This document shows positions 1 through 8,849 of a stretch of 37,675 bases of DNA, in pieces. The notes beneath the pieces are model-generated. The model ran no database searches. It saw nothing but the letters and a program-made list of their open reading frames with translations, and had not been told where the DNA came from. Position numbers and translations under genes: made by a program. Origin of the DNA: Fragilaria crotonensis (lineage: Eukaryota; Bacillariophyta; Fragilariophyceae; Fragilariales; Fragilariaceae); contig JAKSYS010000615.1 in the NCBI GenBank assembly GCA_022925895.1, positions 1 through 37,675 on the forward strand, given 5' to 3'. Position 1 is the first letter of the stretch. The number at the start of each line of letters is the position of its first letter.

Positions 1-1285
1 CAACGGGCAGTGCACGTGCCAATGTGAAAGTGGTCGAGACTCTGGAAACGGCGGCAAGAGGAAACTCCGAGAGCGGCAAGAAGGAACTCTGGCAAGGGCG
101 GCAAGAAGGGGAACTCTGGCGAGAGCAAGAAGGGAACTCTGGTGAGAGCGGCAAGAAGGGAATTCTGGAAACGGCGGCAAGAAAGGGAACGCCGGAAGTG
201 GATCACTGGCGCCTTCGACTCCTCCGCCGACTTCGATTCCTGAAATAGTTCTGCCGCCGAGTCTTTTTGTATCCACCAGCCCAACTTCTGCGCCCACCAA
301 GGAGCTGTTCCGCACTGTTTCCTGCGAAGGGTTCGTCCCCGAACAGGCCGTCGCTCTGGACGTCCCATACCGTTACCAGGTTACAATTGATGAGAGCCTG
401 ATGGACATTGACGAGGCACGCGAAATCATTGAAAAAGCATTCTTGGATTCAGTTGCCAAGGAGCTTGTGGTTTGCGATGACGAAGGAGGTGGACGCGGAT
501 TGAGTTCCGGCGGCGGCGTTGCCGTGTCGGCTCTTCCTGAGGACAAATCTTGCGGAAACACTTGCACTGAGGGAGGAATGACTGTCTTTGTGCCGGAAAG
601 CGAATCAAATTCAACGGAAAGCCAGTGTCGCGCCCTTGCGACGATGAACGCGACCATTGCTGACATTTTGGCCGAAAATCCTGGGATCACCAGCATCACC
701 TTGCCAGAGAATGAGGATTTGCAGTGCGACAACGAAAGTGACACTCCACCACCTGTTTCTGTTGTAAGCATGAATTCGGCTGAACCATCCTTCCCAGTTG
801 CTGGGGTGACAGCGGGTGCAGTAGCGGCTGCTCTGTTTGCACTCTTGGCCTTCTTCGTATTGCGGCGACGTCGCAAACCTCAAGCTCGTCAGGATGTTGT
901 TCATGTCTGGTCACCAGATGGTGGAGCGACAGAAGCGTATAAATGTGGCTACATGGATGGATATGCATATCGTGTTGATGAATTCAAGGCTGGGCGTCAA
1001 AACAAGGATGACTCTGCGAGTGTGTGCGACGACATGCCAACTCGGACGGAGCTAGAGGGAAACGCCTTTGTTTTGGGATTCAATCTTGAAGATTCGATCG
1101 ATGCCTACTGCAATGGGTTCAGGGACGGATACGACGCTGCGTCTGCTGACTTGATTCATACTACGTGTGATGTCCATAAATGTAACTCTGCTCGGTGTGA
1201 GCTCTGTCGCAAAGATACGAAACCGCAGTTTCAGCCGCTCGTGAAGGAGCCTGACTGTTGCTCGTTCGATTTGTGTTGCACCTGA
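1..1285 (+). CDS. Membrane-anchored Lys/Gly-repeat protein, upstream tandem paralog (5'-partial)
   Basis: The function is unknown. The frame ending at 1285 is open from 146. It gives a Gly-Asn-Ser-Gly/Lys-Lys-Gly repeat end, a Pro/Ser/Thr linker (about 195-300), a Cys-containing lumenal domain starting near TVSCEGFVPE, a membrane helix at about 791-865 (FPVAGVTAGAVAAALFALL), an RRRRK stop-transfer signal and a tail with GYMDGYAYRV and YCNGFRDGYDAA. The same order and motifs occur in the next gene (2304-4416), so these are tandem paralogs. At the left edge another frame reads CTCQC, matching the CxC cluster of the paralog. The 5' end lies outside the window. Between about 40 and 190 the repeat changes frame several times, with a stop at 143-145, so this copy may be broken, contain sequence errors, or be spliced there. 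An in-phase GT-AG pair (142-279) exists but would remove the repeat end. Confidence 0.7.
35..200 (+). repeat. Frame-disrupted coding minisatellite (GNSG/GKKG units)
   Basis: There are about six imperfect units of roughly 24-30 bases, each built as aactctgg.. followed by ggcggcaagaag. Every unit would encode GNSG-x-GGKKG if read in its own frame. The A/G run at the unit junction varies in length, so successive units fall in frames 2, 3, 1, 3 and 2. This looks like slippage or indel error at the same site in each unit. Confidence 0.65.
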
Positions 1286-2303
1286 AAGCAATTCTGAACA
1301 GAATGTTGCCCGAGAAATGCACGCCTCCTTGGAATGGCCGCGCTATTTCTGCGAACATGAACGACATGAAGGTTCGGTTTGAGGCGACCACGTCATGTTT
1401 TGTGTCGATGTGACGGCGTCAGCCAGACCGTTACCTCATCGACTCAAGACTTTGTGAAAGTGACCATTCGTAAATGTATAGTAAAGAAAATGCATCTGGT
1501 ACACTAGTGTGAGCAATAGCCTGGCTGCACTAACGCCGGATATCATTTGGCTTTATCTCACAAACTGTGTGCTTGACCGGTCGAGCAGATTCGGGGAAGC
1601 CATATAGAGCATACGCGTGTCGAGTGAGGAGGGAAAGGCAAAGGCGTCCACATGCTGCCGGTACCTTAGAAATGCCAAAACGTTAGACTCATAGCTTCGG
1701 CATTCCCCTTGGACCTTGGATATCGTGATGGAGGGGCATCCGCGGTACCGCGGAGTATGAACTATTCAACAGGGACCAAACAACTAAGGTTTTGGTTTAT
1801 GTATTATTTATTATGTACTCCGTAGTCAAGATCGGCATGCAAAGGTGCGGCCAGGAGCCAAATTTTGCATGTGGATCCGTATGATGCTTACGAAACGGGT
1901 GATCATACGCGCACTCTTGAATAAAGTTTGAAATGATGGCCGAATAATGAGCTAAATTTTCTGCAACGTAGCCAATTATATGTGTGATATCCTATACCAC
2001 ATTCCGTTTCGCGGGATTGTCGTCCTTTTCCCCCTATAGTGGAAACGGTTCCACAGCTCGTTTATGGAGTGTCACGAGCCGACTATCGGTTCAAAATTGG
2101 TTCTACCAAACAACAAATTTGTGATCTGTCGCCAGGTTTTCTCTGCAACTCAGACCGGCAAATTCGAACCACATTTGGCGCTTGACAAAGTGAAGAAAGG
2201 AACGCGAAAACGGAACGGAAGATCTCTAGGAAAGCCAAAGTTCGGCAAACAAGTCTCCCTGAGCAGCATCGACGAAAGGCATAAATAAAATCCAACAGTT
2301 CCA
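1286..2303. other. Spacer between the two tandem paralogs
   Basis: This stretch is the 3' flank of the first paralog and the promoter/5' flank of the second. Short open frames occur (for example 2064-2288 plus), but none has a recognisable domain or a homologous counterpart, and no transposon ends were seen. Confidence 0.5.
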
Positions 2304-3264
2304 ATGAAGGCAGCTCAACTCTTGACGTTGACCATTATATTCGGCTTGACAGCCCCTTCCGTCGCCAGAGTACAAAAGAGCGGACGACTGGCTTCCACAA
2401 GGACAAATCCAACATCGCTTGGTGTGAACGAAGACGGAGTTGGCTCTCGCGCGCTGGATCACAAGAATACTCGTCGAACATTGGGCTTGGGTGGAGGCCT
2501 CGTGAATCAAAGGTACGTCTCTTTCGATACACTCACATTAAGATTCAGTTTGATGTCTCGATTTATGCGCTTTCGACAGAGAGGGAAGTGGTGACAAGGA
2601 GTGACTTAGGAGATCCACACCTAGGCTTGTCTACGGAAAATGATGATCCTACTTACCTACATTTCATTCTTTAGTTTGCTTCTTTGAATCCAAGGTTTTT
2701 CGAACATGACACTGTCTTTATCCTTTTCTTACTCACATTACGTGTATCAGACGAGCTGAGTCGGACGAGGAAGGATGGTACAAATCCAACGACGACGACG
2801 ATTGCGATTGTCAATGTTATCACGACGAGTGTGAATGTGATTGCGGCGGTGAGTCGGTAATCATGAAAGGCCACAAGGAAGGTAAGAAAGGCGGAAAGAA
2901 GGGAAACGACGATCATGGCTCTGATGACGATGGCAGTGATTGCAATGATCATGGTAGTGATCACGGAGATGATGACGAAGCCGATGACGAGGCCGCAGAT
3001 GACTACACCGAAAAGGAAGGGAAGAAAGGCGGCAAAAAGGGAGGCAAGAAGGGAGGCAAGAAGGGCTATGACGACGACGGCTCTGACGACGACGGAAGTG
3101 ATTGTAGCGATGATGGTACTGCTGATCAAGGAGATGATGAACCGGAAGATGACTACACCGAAGTGGAAGGCAAGAAAGGCGGGAAGAAAGGTGGAAAAAA
3201 GGGAGGCAAGAAAGGAGGCAAGAAAGGTGGTAAGAAGGGAGGGAAGAAGGGATGTGATGGCAAT

Positions 3265-3299
<35 letters not shown>

Positions 3300-4416
3300 C
3301 GATGATGATGATGATGACGATGATGATGACGATGCAGGTTCACCCGCGGCACCTGGGCTCTATGATATTGTTTCATGCGATGGAAATGTCCCAGAAGATG
3401 CTGTCGGCGTGGAAATTTTGTATACTTACGATGTCGCCATTGATGACAGCCTGATTGACATGGATGAGACACGCAAGGTAATTGAAAAGGCACTTCTGGA
3501 TGCTGTTGCAGAGGAGCTTGTAGTTTGTGACGAGAAAAGCGATCGACGTCGCTTGAATTCATTCCTAGCCGTGTCTGCACTTCCAGAAGACGTTCCTGGT
3601 GAATCCTGCGGAGAAGGGTGCACTGAGGGAGGGATCACTGTCTATGTGGCAAAAGAAGAAAGCTCAAACGCTACTGATGTCAAGTGCCGTGTCCTCACCA
3701 TTATCGAGCAATCCCTGGATGACGTTGCCGACAAGGATGAGAGAATCAAAAGCATTTCCATGACAAACGATGTCTCGGAGTGCGACGGCGGGGACGACGC
3801 TGCAGACGCTGGGTCTTCGGTAGTGACTCTTGGGTCGCCTGAGCCTTCCTTTCCCATTGCTGCAGTGGCAGCTGCTGTTGCCGGTGCTGCGCTTCTCGCA
3901 CTCCTTGCTCTTCTGATCGTCAGGCGACGCGCGCACCGGGAACGTGAAGTTGATGGTCTGCCGGATGGAGGACCGGAGGAAGCTTACAGTCGAGGGTACA
4001 AAGACGGATATGCCTATCGTGTCGCTCAGTTCAAGGAGTTTCGGAACGGGAAGGGCGATCGCGAAAGTAGGGACAGCAACAAGCCTCCTTCTCAAGAAGC
4101 TCTCGAAGAATTTGCCACATCTTTGGGTTACACCAGTGAAGAATCGATGGCTGCGTACTGCAAAGGCTTCATAGACGGCTTCAATGCAGCGTGTGCTGAC
4201 TTGATAGAGACGACGTTGGACGTCCACAAGTGTACCTCGGCCGGATGCGATCGATGCCGCCGTTCCGCAGAGCCCCAATTCTTGCCGCTCTCGAAGGAAA
4301 CCAAACCCATGCTAACATGGAGAAACTTCCTACCGTCAGGAAGTACGAATGACAGGGACGACGAAGATTCCATTGCTCACGAAGTACGCCGTGCCTACCG
4401 TAAAAGGCGGAAGTGA
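2304..4416 (+). CDS. Secretory single-pass membrane protein with alternating Lys-Gly and Asp-rich blocks
   Basis: The coding sequence is join(2304..2512, 2751..4416), 624 residues. The ATG at 2304 opens a signal peptide (MKAAQLLTLTIIFGLTAPSVA). Residues 88-101 form a CDCQC..CECDC cluster. Then (KKGG)n blocks at about 112-121, 160-175 and 210-237 alternate with Asp/Ser-rich blocks; the last acidic block is 23 uninterrupted Asp (about 242-264). A Cys-containing lumenal domain follows, with SCDGNVPEDAV, CGEGCTEGGITVYV and a possible N-glycosylation site. The membrane helix is about 437-461, followed by RRRAHRE and a tail of about 163 residues with GYKDGYAYRV, YCKGFIDGFNAACADLI and HKCTSAGCDRC. 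No named family is recognised. The composition recalls silaffin-type and silicalemma-associated proteins, so a silica or cell-wall role is a reasonable inference, not shown. It could instead be an adhesive or receptor-like protein. Confidence 0.85.
2513..2750 (+). other. Spliceosomal intron in the Lys/Asp-repeat gene
   Basis: The donor is AG|GTACGT and the acceptor is TATCAG|A; length 238 bases. Exon 1 ends after two bases of a codon and exon 2 supplies the third, giving Arg at the join. Removing it links the signal-peptide exon to the CxC cluster in frame, and stops in the intron rule out read-through. Confidence 0.85.
2875..3335 (+). repeat. Coding repeat: alternating Lys-Gly and Asp-rich blocks
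   Basis: Three aag-aaa-ggc-ggc type blocks of increasing length (about 2, 4 and 7 KKGG units) are separated by gat/gac-rich blocks. The two intermediate acidic blocks share GSDDDGSDC and end in DDYTE-x-EGKK, so the compound unit of Lys block plus acidic block has itself been duplicated. The final acidic block is a pure gat/gac run. Confidence 0.9.
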
Positions 4417-5317
4417 AGAGCCATGGGAAGTTATTAAGGGCCGTCAGCACCAAAATGGAGGAATCTTATGTGCACCCTCCGTTCGAAAAAAACTCACCTT
4501 ATGCATTTTGAATGGAGAAAAAGCTGACATTTGAGCGAAACGTCAGGTCGTTCGGAAAAAGCGAAATGAGAGGCTCATATGGCTGTATAAAAACTATCGA
4601 ATACACAGAATGATGAGTTTGCATTTTCATTTTATGCTTTATCCATATTAGGAATCTTGCCCATCCATGAATCGAAAAGATATCGGAGGATGGCGCGTTT
4701 TACGGTACAAGTACTACTACAACATAAAAATGGCTGAGTCCATAAAAACAATGTTTTCGACTAAAAATATCTCGACGAAAAGCAGTTGCAACGCACTCAG
4801 CGCCATGACGAAGAGGGAGATCATGCTTCGAAGTACACATCGATTTAATCATTTATGTACTGGAGGATGAATTCATTGAGATCTCGACGATCTTGCAAGC
4901 ATCGTTTTAGATTTAGGGACTCAACGCCATTCATGGAATTATCCTAGTACACGTGTCTTTTTTATATTCTTCCGTTAAGCTTTTTTATACCATTCGACGT
5001 AAATTTTGGGATGTACTTTTCGTACTGCTACGCTGACTTCCCGCAGTTAACTCGGAGTGGTGTGCAGTGTGCATGGTGTACTACGTATCATATTGTAGAA
5101 TTCAGACGAGTTCACAAGTCATCACAACGTTGTTGCGACGATCACTCTATTCTCTTGCACATGCTCATCGTTGACTCACGCAATTGAACAATCATGTTTT
5201 GACTGGATGTGTACTCTTGTTGACTACCTTATCGTTTGGGGTTCTGCTGGCATTGGCAATGGTGTACGAGCATAGAACGGAATTGGCTCTTTTGGCTCAT
5301 CACGAGCGCAGGTGTCA
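4417..5317. other. Intergenic region with one decayed transposon end
   Basis: No gene was recognised. The only identifiable content is the decayed element terminus at about 4473-4560, annotated separately. The short plus-strand frames at 4349-4534 and 4667-4870 show no domain and AT-biased composition. Confidence 0.5.
4473..4560 (+). mobile_element. Decayed terminus related to the 7174 Stowaway-like element
   Basis: CCCTCCGTTCGAAA at 4475 matches the CCCTCCGTCCGAAT terminus at 7176. About 40 bases further in, a 38-base stretch starting GAGAAAA and containing CGAAACGTCA agrees at about 31 of 38 positions with 7217-7254. No matching opposite end was found nearby, so this is a solo decayed end. 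Confidence 0.55.
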
Positions 5318-6640
5318 CACAACCTGGTAGCTAAGTAACGATTGTCGGTTTGTTGGTGCCGATGAGTCGGCCGGGCGCTTAAACCACAATACTATGGTCC
5401 TCAATTCTGATACAGTCATTTGATCATGCAGTTTGTTGCGAGCTAGTTCCTGAAACTTTGTCTTGCAGGGTCCTAAACTATCGTATCTCCTTCTGAATTT
5501 TCTCACACTCGTCTTCTTCATCCCAAACCCTATCTCGGTCAGCAATATCCTTCAACAAATCAGGACCTAGTGCATGCAATCCAGAAGCAACAAGGCAACC
5601 AGCGGTGACTCTTTTGCCAGTTTCCATGGCATCAATTGCTGACTGCTTTTGTTTGCGGCGAGTTTCTAATACGCCAAGCTTGTCGATGCTTTCAAGTATA
5701 GCAACCAGTAAGTCACCAGTAGTGCTCCCACTTTCTGATGCACAGCAGAGTGAAGGTTGGAGCCTCAATGCCATTGACGTTATAGGTACTAGGTCCCATT
5801 GGAAGGGGTTTTCCCATGCCCGCATTCCTTTCTTGTAAGTGTTCGTCGTCTCCATCCCACGATGCGCTTGCGTCAAACCCAAGCACCCAACTTTCTTGCA
5901 GCTTTTTGGCAGCAAAAATTTTCAGTTGTGAATCCAAGCACCGTGAAATGGGAGTTTTTTTGTTGCAGCTCAAACTTGTGGTTGCCATTGTACAAGACAA
6001 AGAAATTTCTCACCCCAGACATTTCCATCTTTTGTGGTTGTTGAAGTATTGGATCCGACCTTGTCAACAAAGATGAGCTTGTCAGGGCGGCACATTGTGT
6101 ATCCTCTGGTTGGAAAACCTGTGGCGGTGTTGGCGTCAGTGGTCGTAGGGTCGCCATCAGTGTCCAGAAACGCTTTGTCAGTATTCTTTGTAGCAAGACC
6201 TCCCTTGACCAGCATCTCCTTGTAAAACTCCTGGTAGTACATTGTTGAGAAGTTATGGTACGTTCACCAATCGACCCTTTTCAACTCAAACTTTACGGCT
6301 TCGTTACTCTTTACCTGATGTCCATTTTGTTTCATAAATCCATTATTTCAGTATTCCCACCAAGATCCGAGGAGGAGAGGACCACAGCCAGGATCATCGG
6401 ATTTCATTCAATATTGAATGTTGTGCTTCTGTTTCCAGGCTTTGATCTCCAATTTCAATAAAGTCCCAGCAACATTGGAGTTTGCCAGCTGAAGTTCAGT
6501 TGTGACATTGATTGGCAATTGCATTCGTGATAGTTGTGTAGTCAGGTCGACAATTCAGGGTTCAACAGTGAGCATTAGAGATGGAGTTCCTTGGCGCACA
6601 GCAGGGTTGACTTTCTTCTCAACCAAACCCTAACAGTTGC
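5318..6640 (-). pseudogene. Degenerate DDE-type transposase gene
   Basis: Fragments in all three minus-strand frames line up in the order of one protein. First comes an N-terminal helical part (MQLPINVTTELQLANSN, LKLEIKAWKQKHNI), then a kRvDW..TYHNF..MYYQEFYKE segment in which the Cys after the Trp is a stop. The DDE core start follows (DKLIFVDKVGSNTST, DGNV.GEKF, HFTVLGFT), then CCASESGSTTGDLL..ILESIDKLGV. The C-terminal tail reads MTVSELRTIVLWFKRP near 5400. Several frameshifts and stops are present, and the block that should carry the later catalytic Asp residues is missing after LETRRKQ. The motif set matches a transposase-like family common in diatom genomes; I cannot assign a named superfamily. 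No terminal inverted repeats were seen. Confidence 0.7.
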
Positions 6641-7171
6641 GAGATGACATGATACTACCGGTACCGGAATACGGACGATGCTGACTTGTTAAGTTATAGC
6701 AGTAGCGTGATGAAAGTTGCAATTAAACCGTTATCTAGTAGATTTCTCGAAATCATTTACGAACATACGGCTTCGGTATGTCTAAATCAAAACAGAAGGT
6801 CCGGCTTAATAATGTAAGTTTAGTAGATTCCAACACTGCCGAACGTGCGAACGTCCATTTTTCAGTGTCATTATCAGCAGACATGCCTCTCAAGTGATTG
6901 TTGCTCCCTGCAAATATCAGGCAGGAGCTCCACATGGCAAGGAACATTCTCCCCGTTTGTGATATCCTGATAAGTTGTCAGATTCGAAGTTAATATTGCA
7001 CTTTTAGGGACTCCAAGCCATTTTTAGGTGGTAGTTCAGTGTGCTTACCACCGTTTACGGTAAGTTTGAGGTTTGAGGTGGTCAGGGTAGGGTAGTCTAC
7101 GGTCTACGGTAGTGTCAAACCAAATATGTACATGTAGCATCCTATTCGAGAAGACTTCGGTGGGTTGCTAG
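6641..7171. other. Intergenic region with a MITE terminus
   Basis: No gene was recognised. At 7011-7033 the sequence CTCCAAGCCATTTTTAGGTGG followed by TA resembles the right end of the element at 30873-31545. Just after it are short direct repeats (ggtttgaggt, tctacggtctacggtag). Confidence 0.45.
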
Positions 7172-7500
7172 TACTCCCTCCGTCCGAATATAGTAGTCCC
7201 ACTTAAACTTTCAGTCGAGAAAATTCTGGCATTTCACCGAAACGTCATGTCATTTGCATTGCTCTAAATGAACACTATCGATCTATGTATAACATCAAAT
7301 GCATGCGTTTCGATCTGAATGTTCAAAATTGAGTTTTCAGGTCGCAATTTTCGAAATAAATTTTTCTTAAGGCTTTAACTCGCGCAGATGACCTCCCCGG
7401 TCCCAAAGCTTCCGTTACGACTTTTTCAACTATACATGACGAACACAAAACGTACTGGGGGCTAAACAAAAAAAATCGTTTACAGAACGCTGTGATACCT

Positions 7501-8130
7501 GGGACATCCGGAATTCCTTCTTATTCTGTTAGTGCGTGACACAGATATACGTATGTCATAGATTTAAAACTGAAATTTAATCAATATTCAAAACTGAATA
7601 TGTTCATTACGATGTCGGAAGAGTATTGGCTAGCGTGCGAGCCAGCGTGGCATCGTGGCGAACTTATTTACGAGAAGAAATCTGATTGTGAACTTATTTA
7701 CGAGAAGAAATCTTCTCGTGAACTTATTTACGAGAAGAATTCTTCTCATGAACTTATTCATAAGAAGAAATCTTCTTATGAACTTATTTAAGAGAAGATT
7801 TCATCCTGTCAATACACTTTCTCGTAGAAGTCCAACTTAAAAACGAGAAGGTATCTAATCGTGAACTTATTTACGAGAAGAAATCTTCTCATCAACTTAT
7901 TTAAGAGAAGAAATCTTCTCATCAACTTATTCATGAGATGCTTTCTAATCGTGGACTTATTTACGAGAAGAAATAACCTCCGAGCGTGCCAAGCCCCCAA
8001 TTGCATTCATGACGCCAGCCAGTATCCATTGACGTTATTTATTAAGCGGTCGTGTGTCACGTGACTCGATTTGACAGCCCTAAAAAAACTCTCGGTACAG
8101 TGAGGTTCAAGAAGGAATTCCGGATGTCCC
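7501..8130. mobile_element. Nested inverted-repeat element with perfect 22-bp ends
   Basis: The 22 bases at 7501-7522 (gggacatccggaattccttc plus tt) recur as an exact reverse complement at 8109-8130. Spacing is 630 bases end to end. It lies wholly inside the 7174-8569 element. No clear target duplication was found, so it may be a foldback element, a second insertion, or an internal rearrangement of the host element. Confidence 0.65.
7660..7982 (+). repeat. Array of 30-bp hairpin-forming tandem repeats
   Basis: Five 30-base units start at 7660, 7690, 7720, 7750 and 7780. After a diverged stretch of about 53 bases, four more start at 7863, 7893, 7923 and 7953. The consensus opens GAACTTATTTACGAGAAG. 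Each intact unit contains ACGAGAAGA-AA-TCTTCTCGT, a 9-bp perfect stem with a 2-base loop. The period is a multiple of three, so it creates spurious open frames on both strands. Confidence 0.9.
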
Positions 8131-8849
8131 TGAAAGGTTGCAGTCCTGACGGTAGTTTTGCATGAAGTCATTAACGGTCATTGTTCACCCCTTTTATGTG
8201 CTTACTAAATCAATATCGCACCATATAGGAAAAACTAACGGATTTGGTTAATTAAAAATCGTGTCTCGAATTGCAAGGACACTTTTCCTCATACAAGGCT
8301 CATTCAAAACTCTATGTAACTATTAGTGGCCTTTACTTTGAATACTGTTCCGTTTCCATGTGTTTCATTCGACATGACATATTGAATGCCAATTATGCGG
8401 AATTTTTTGTCACAATGCGGAAATTTCTCTAAGTAGCGTCGGTTGAGAGAGCGCATGCCTCGCCATCGTGTAGAAAGATACCAACAGCCTACGTCCAAAT
8501 GACTGAAAGACACCGGATGGGAACCCCTTTAAAATATTAGTTGGGACTGCTATATCCGGACGGAGGGAGTAGTTGCTAACCGTTTAGGTATATATGTACA
8601 GTACAAGTACAAGATTCAACACGTTGTGAAGAACAGAATGGAAGGGGTATTCTCATGTTTCATGCTGCACTCGCACTATTTCGCACGATCCTCACGAATT
8701 CCTATGTCATACTCCGAGTACTCTCTCTAGAGAGAAGCGTACTGGAGTACCTAAGTCCTAGTACCAGTACCTACCAGTTTCATACACAACCATACATTGC
8801 AGCATTGAGATCGCGCACGAAGCGAATTGTTCAGCCTTTCTTACATCCC

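Larger units (their letters stand above)
7174..8569. mobile_element. Stowaway-like (Tc1/mariner-type) non-autonomous element, 1.4 kb
   Basis: The left end at 7174 begins CTCCCTCCGTCCG and the right end at 8542-8569 is its inverted copy, matching at 26 of 28 bases. Both ends are flanked by TA (7172-7173 and 8570-8571), the target duplication of Tc1/mariner elements. The terminal sequence is the one typical of plant Stowaway MITEs. No transposase is encoded inside. The interior holds a second inverted-repeat unit (7501-8130) and a 30-bp repeat array. The flanks outside the TA also share GTTGCTA in direct orientation. Confidence 0.8.

Noticed and set aside
142-279. Intron in the first paralog that would bypass the stop at 143
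   Set aside because: The GT-AG pair is in phase, but the upstream frame it joins does not encode the Lys-Gly repeat, so frame-breaking indels explain the data equally well. Left undecided, not annotated.
2671-3580. Long minus-strand open frames opposite the Lys/Asp-repeat gene, one His/Arg-rich
   Set aside because: They mirror the gat/gac and aag/ggc codon repeats of the plus-strand gene, which has a signal peptide, intron and paralog support.
7660-7982. CRISPR-like array with 30-base repeats
   Set aside because: There are no unique spacers between units; they are directly adjacent tandem repeats in a eukaryotic transposon context.
7600-8006. Open frames on both strands over the 30-bp repeats
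   Set aside because: The 30-base period is divisible by three, so any frame without a stop stays open. The products are simple repeats with no other support.
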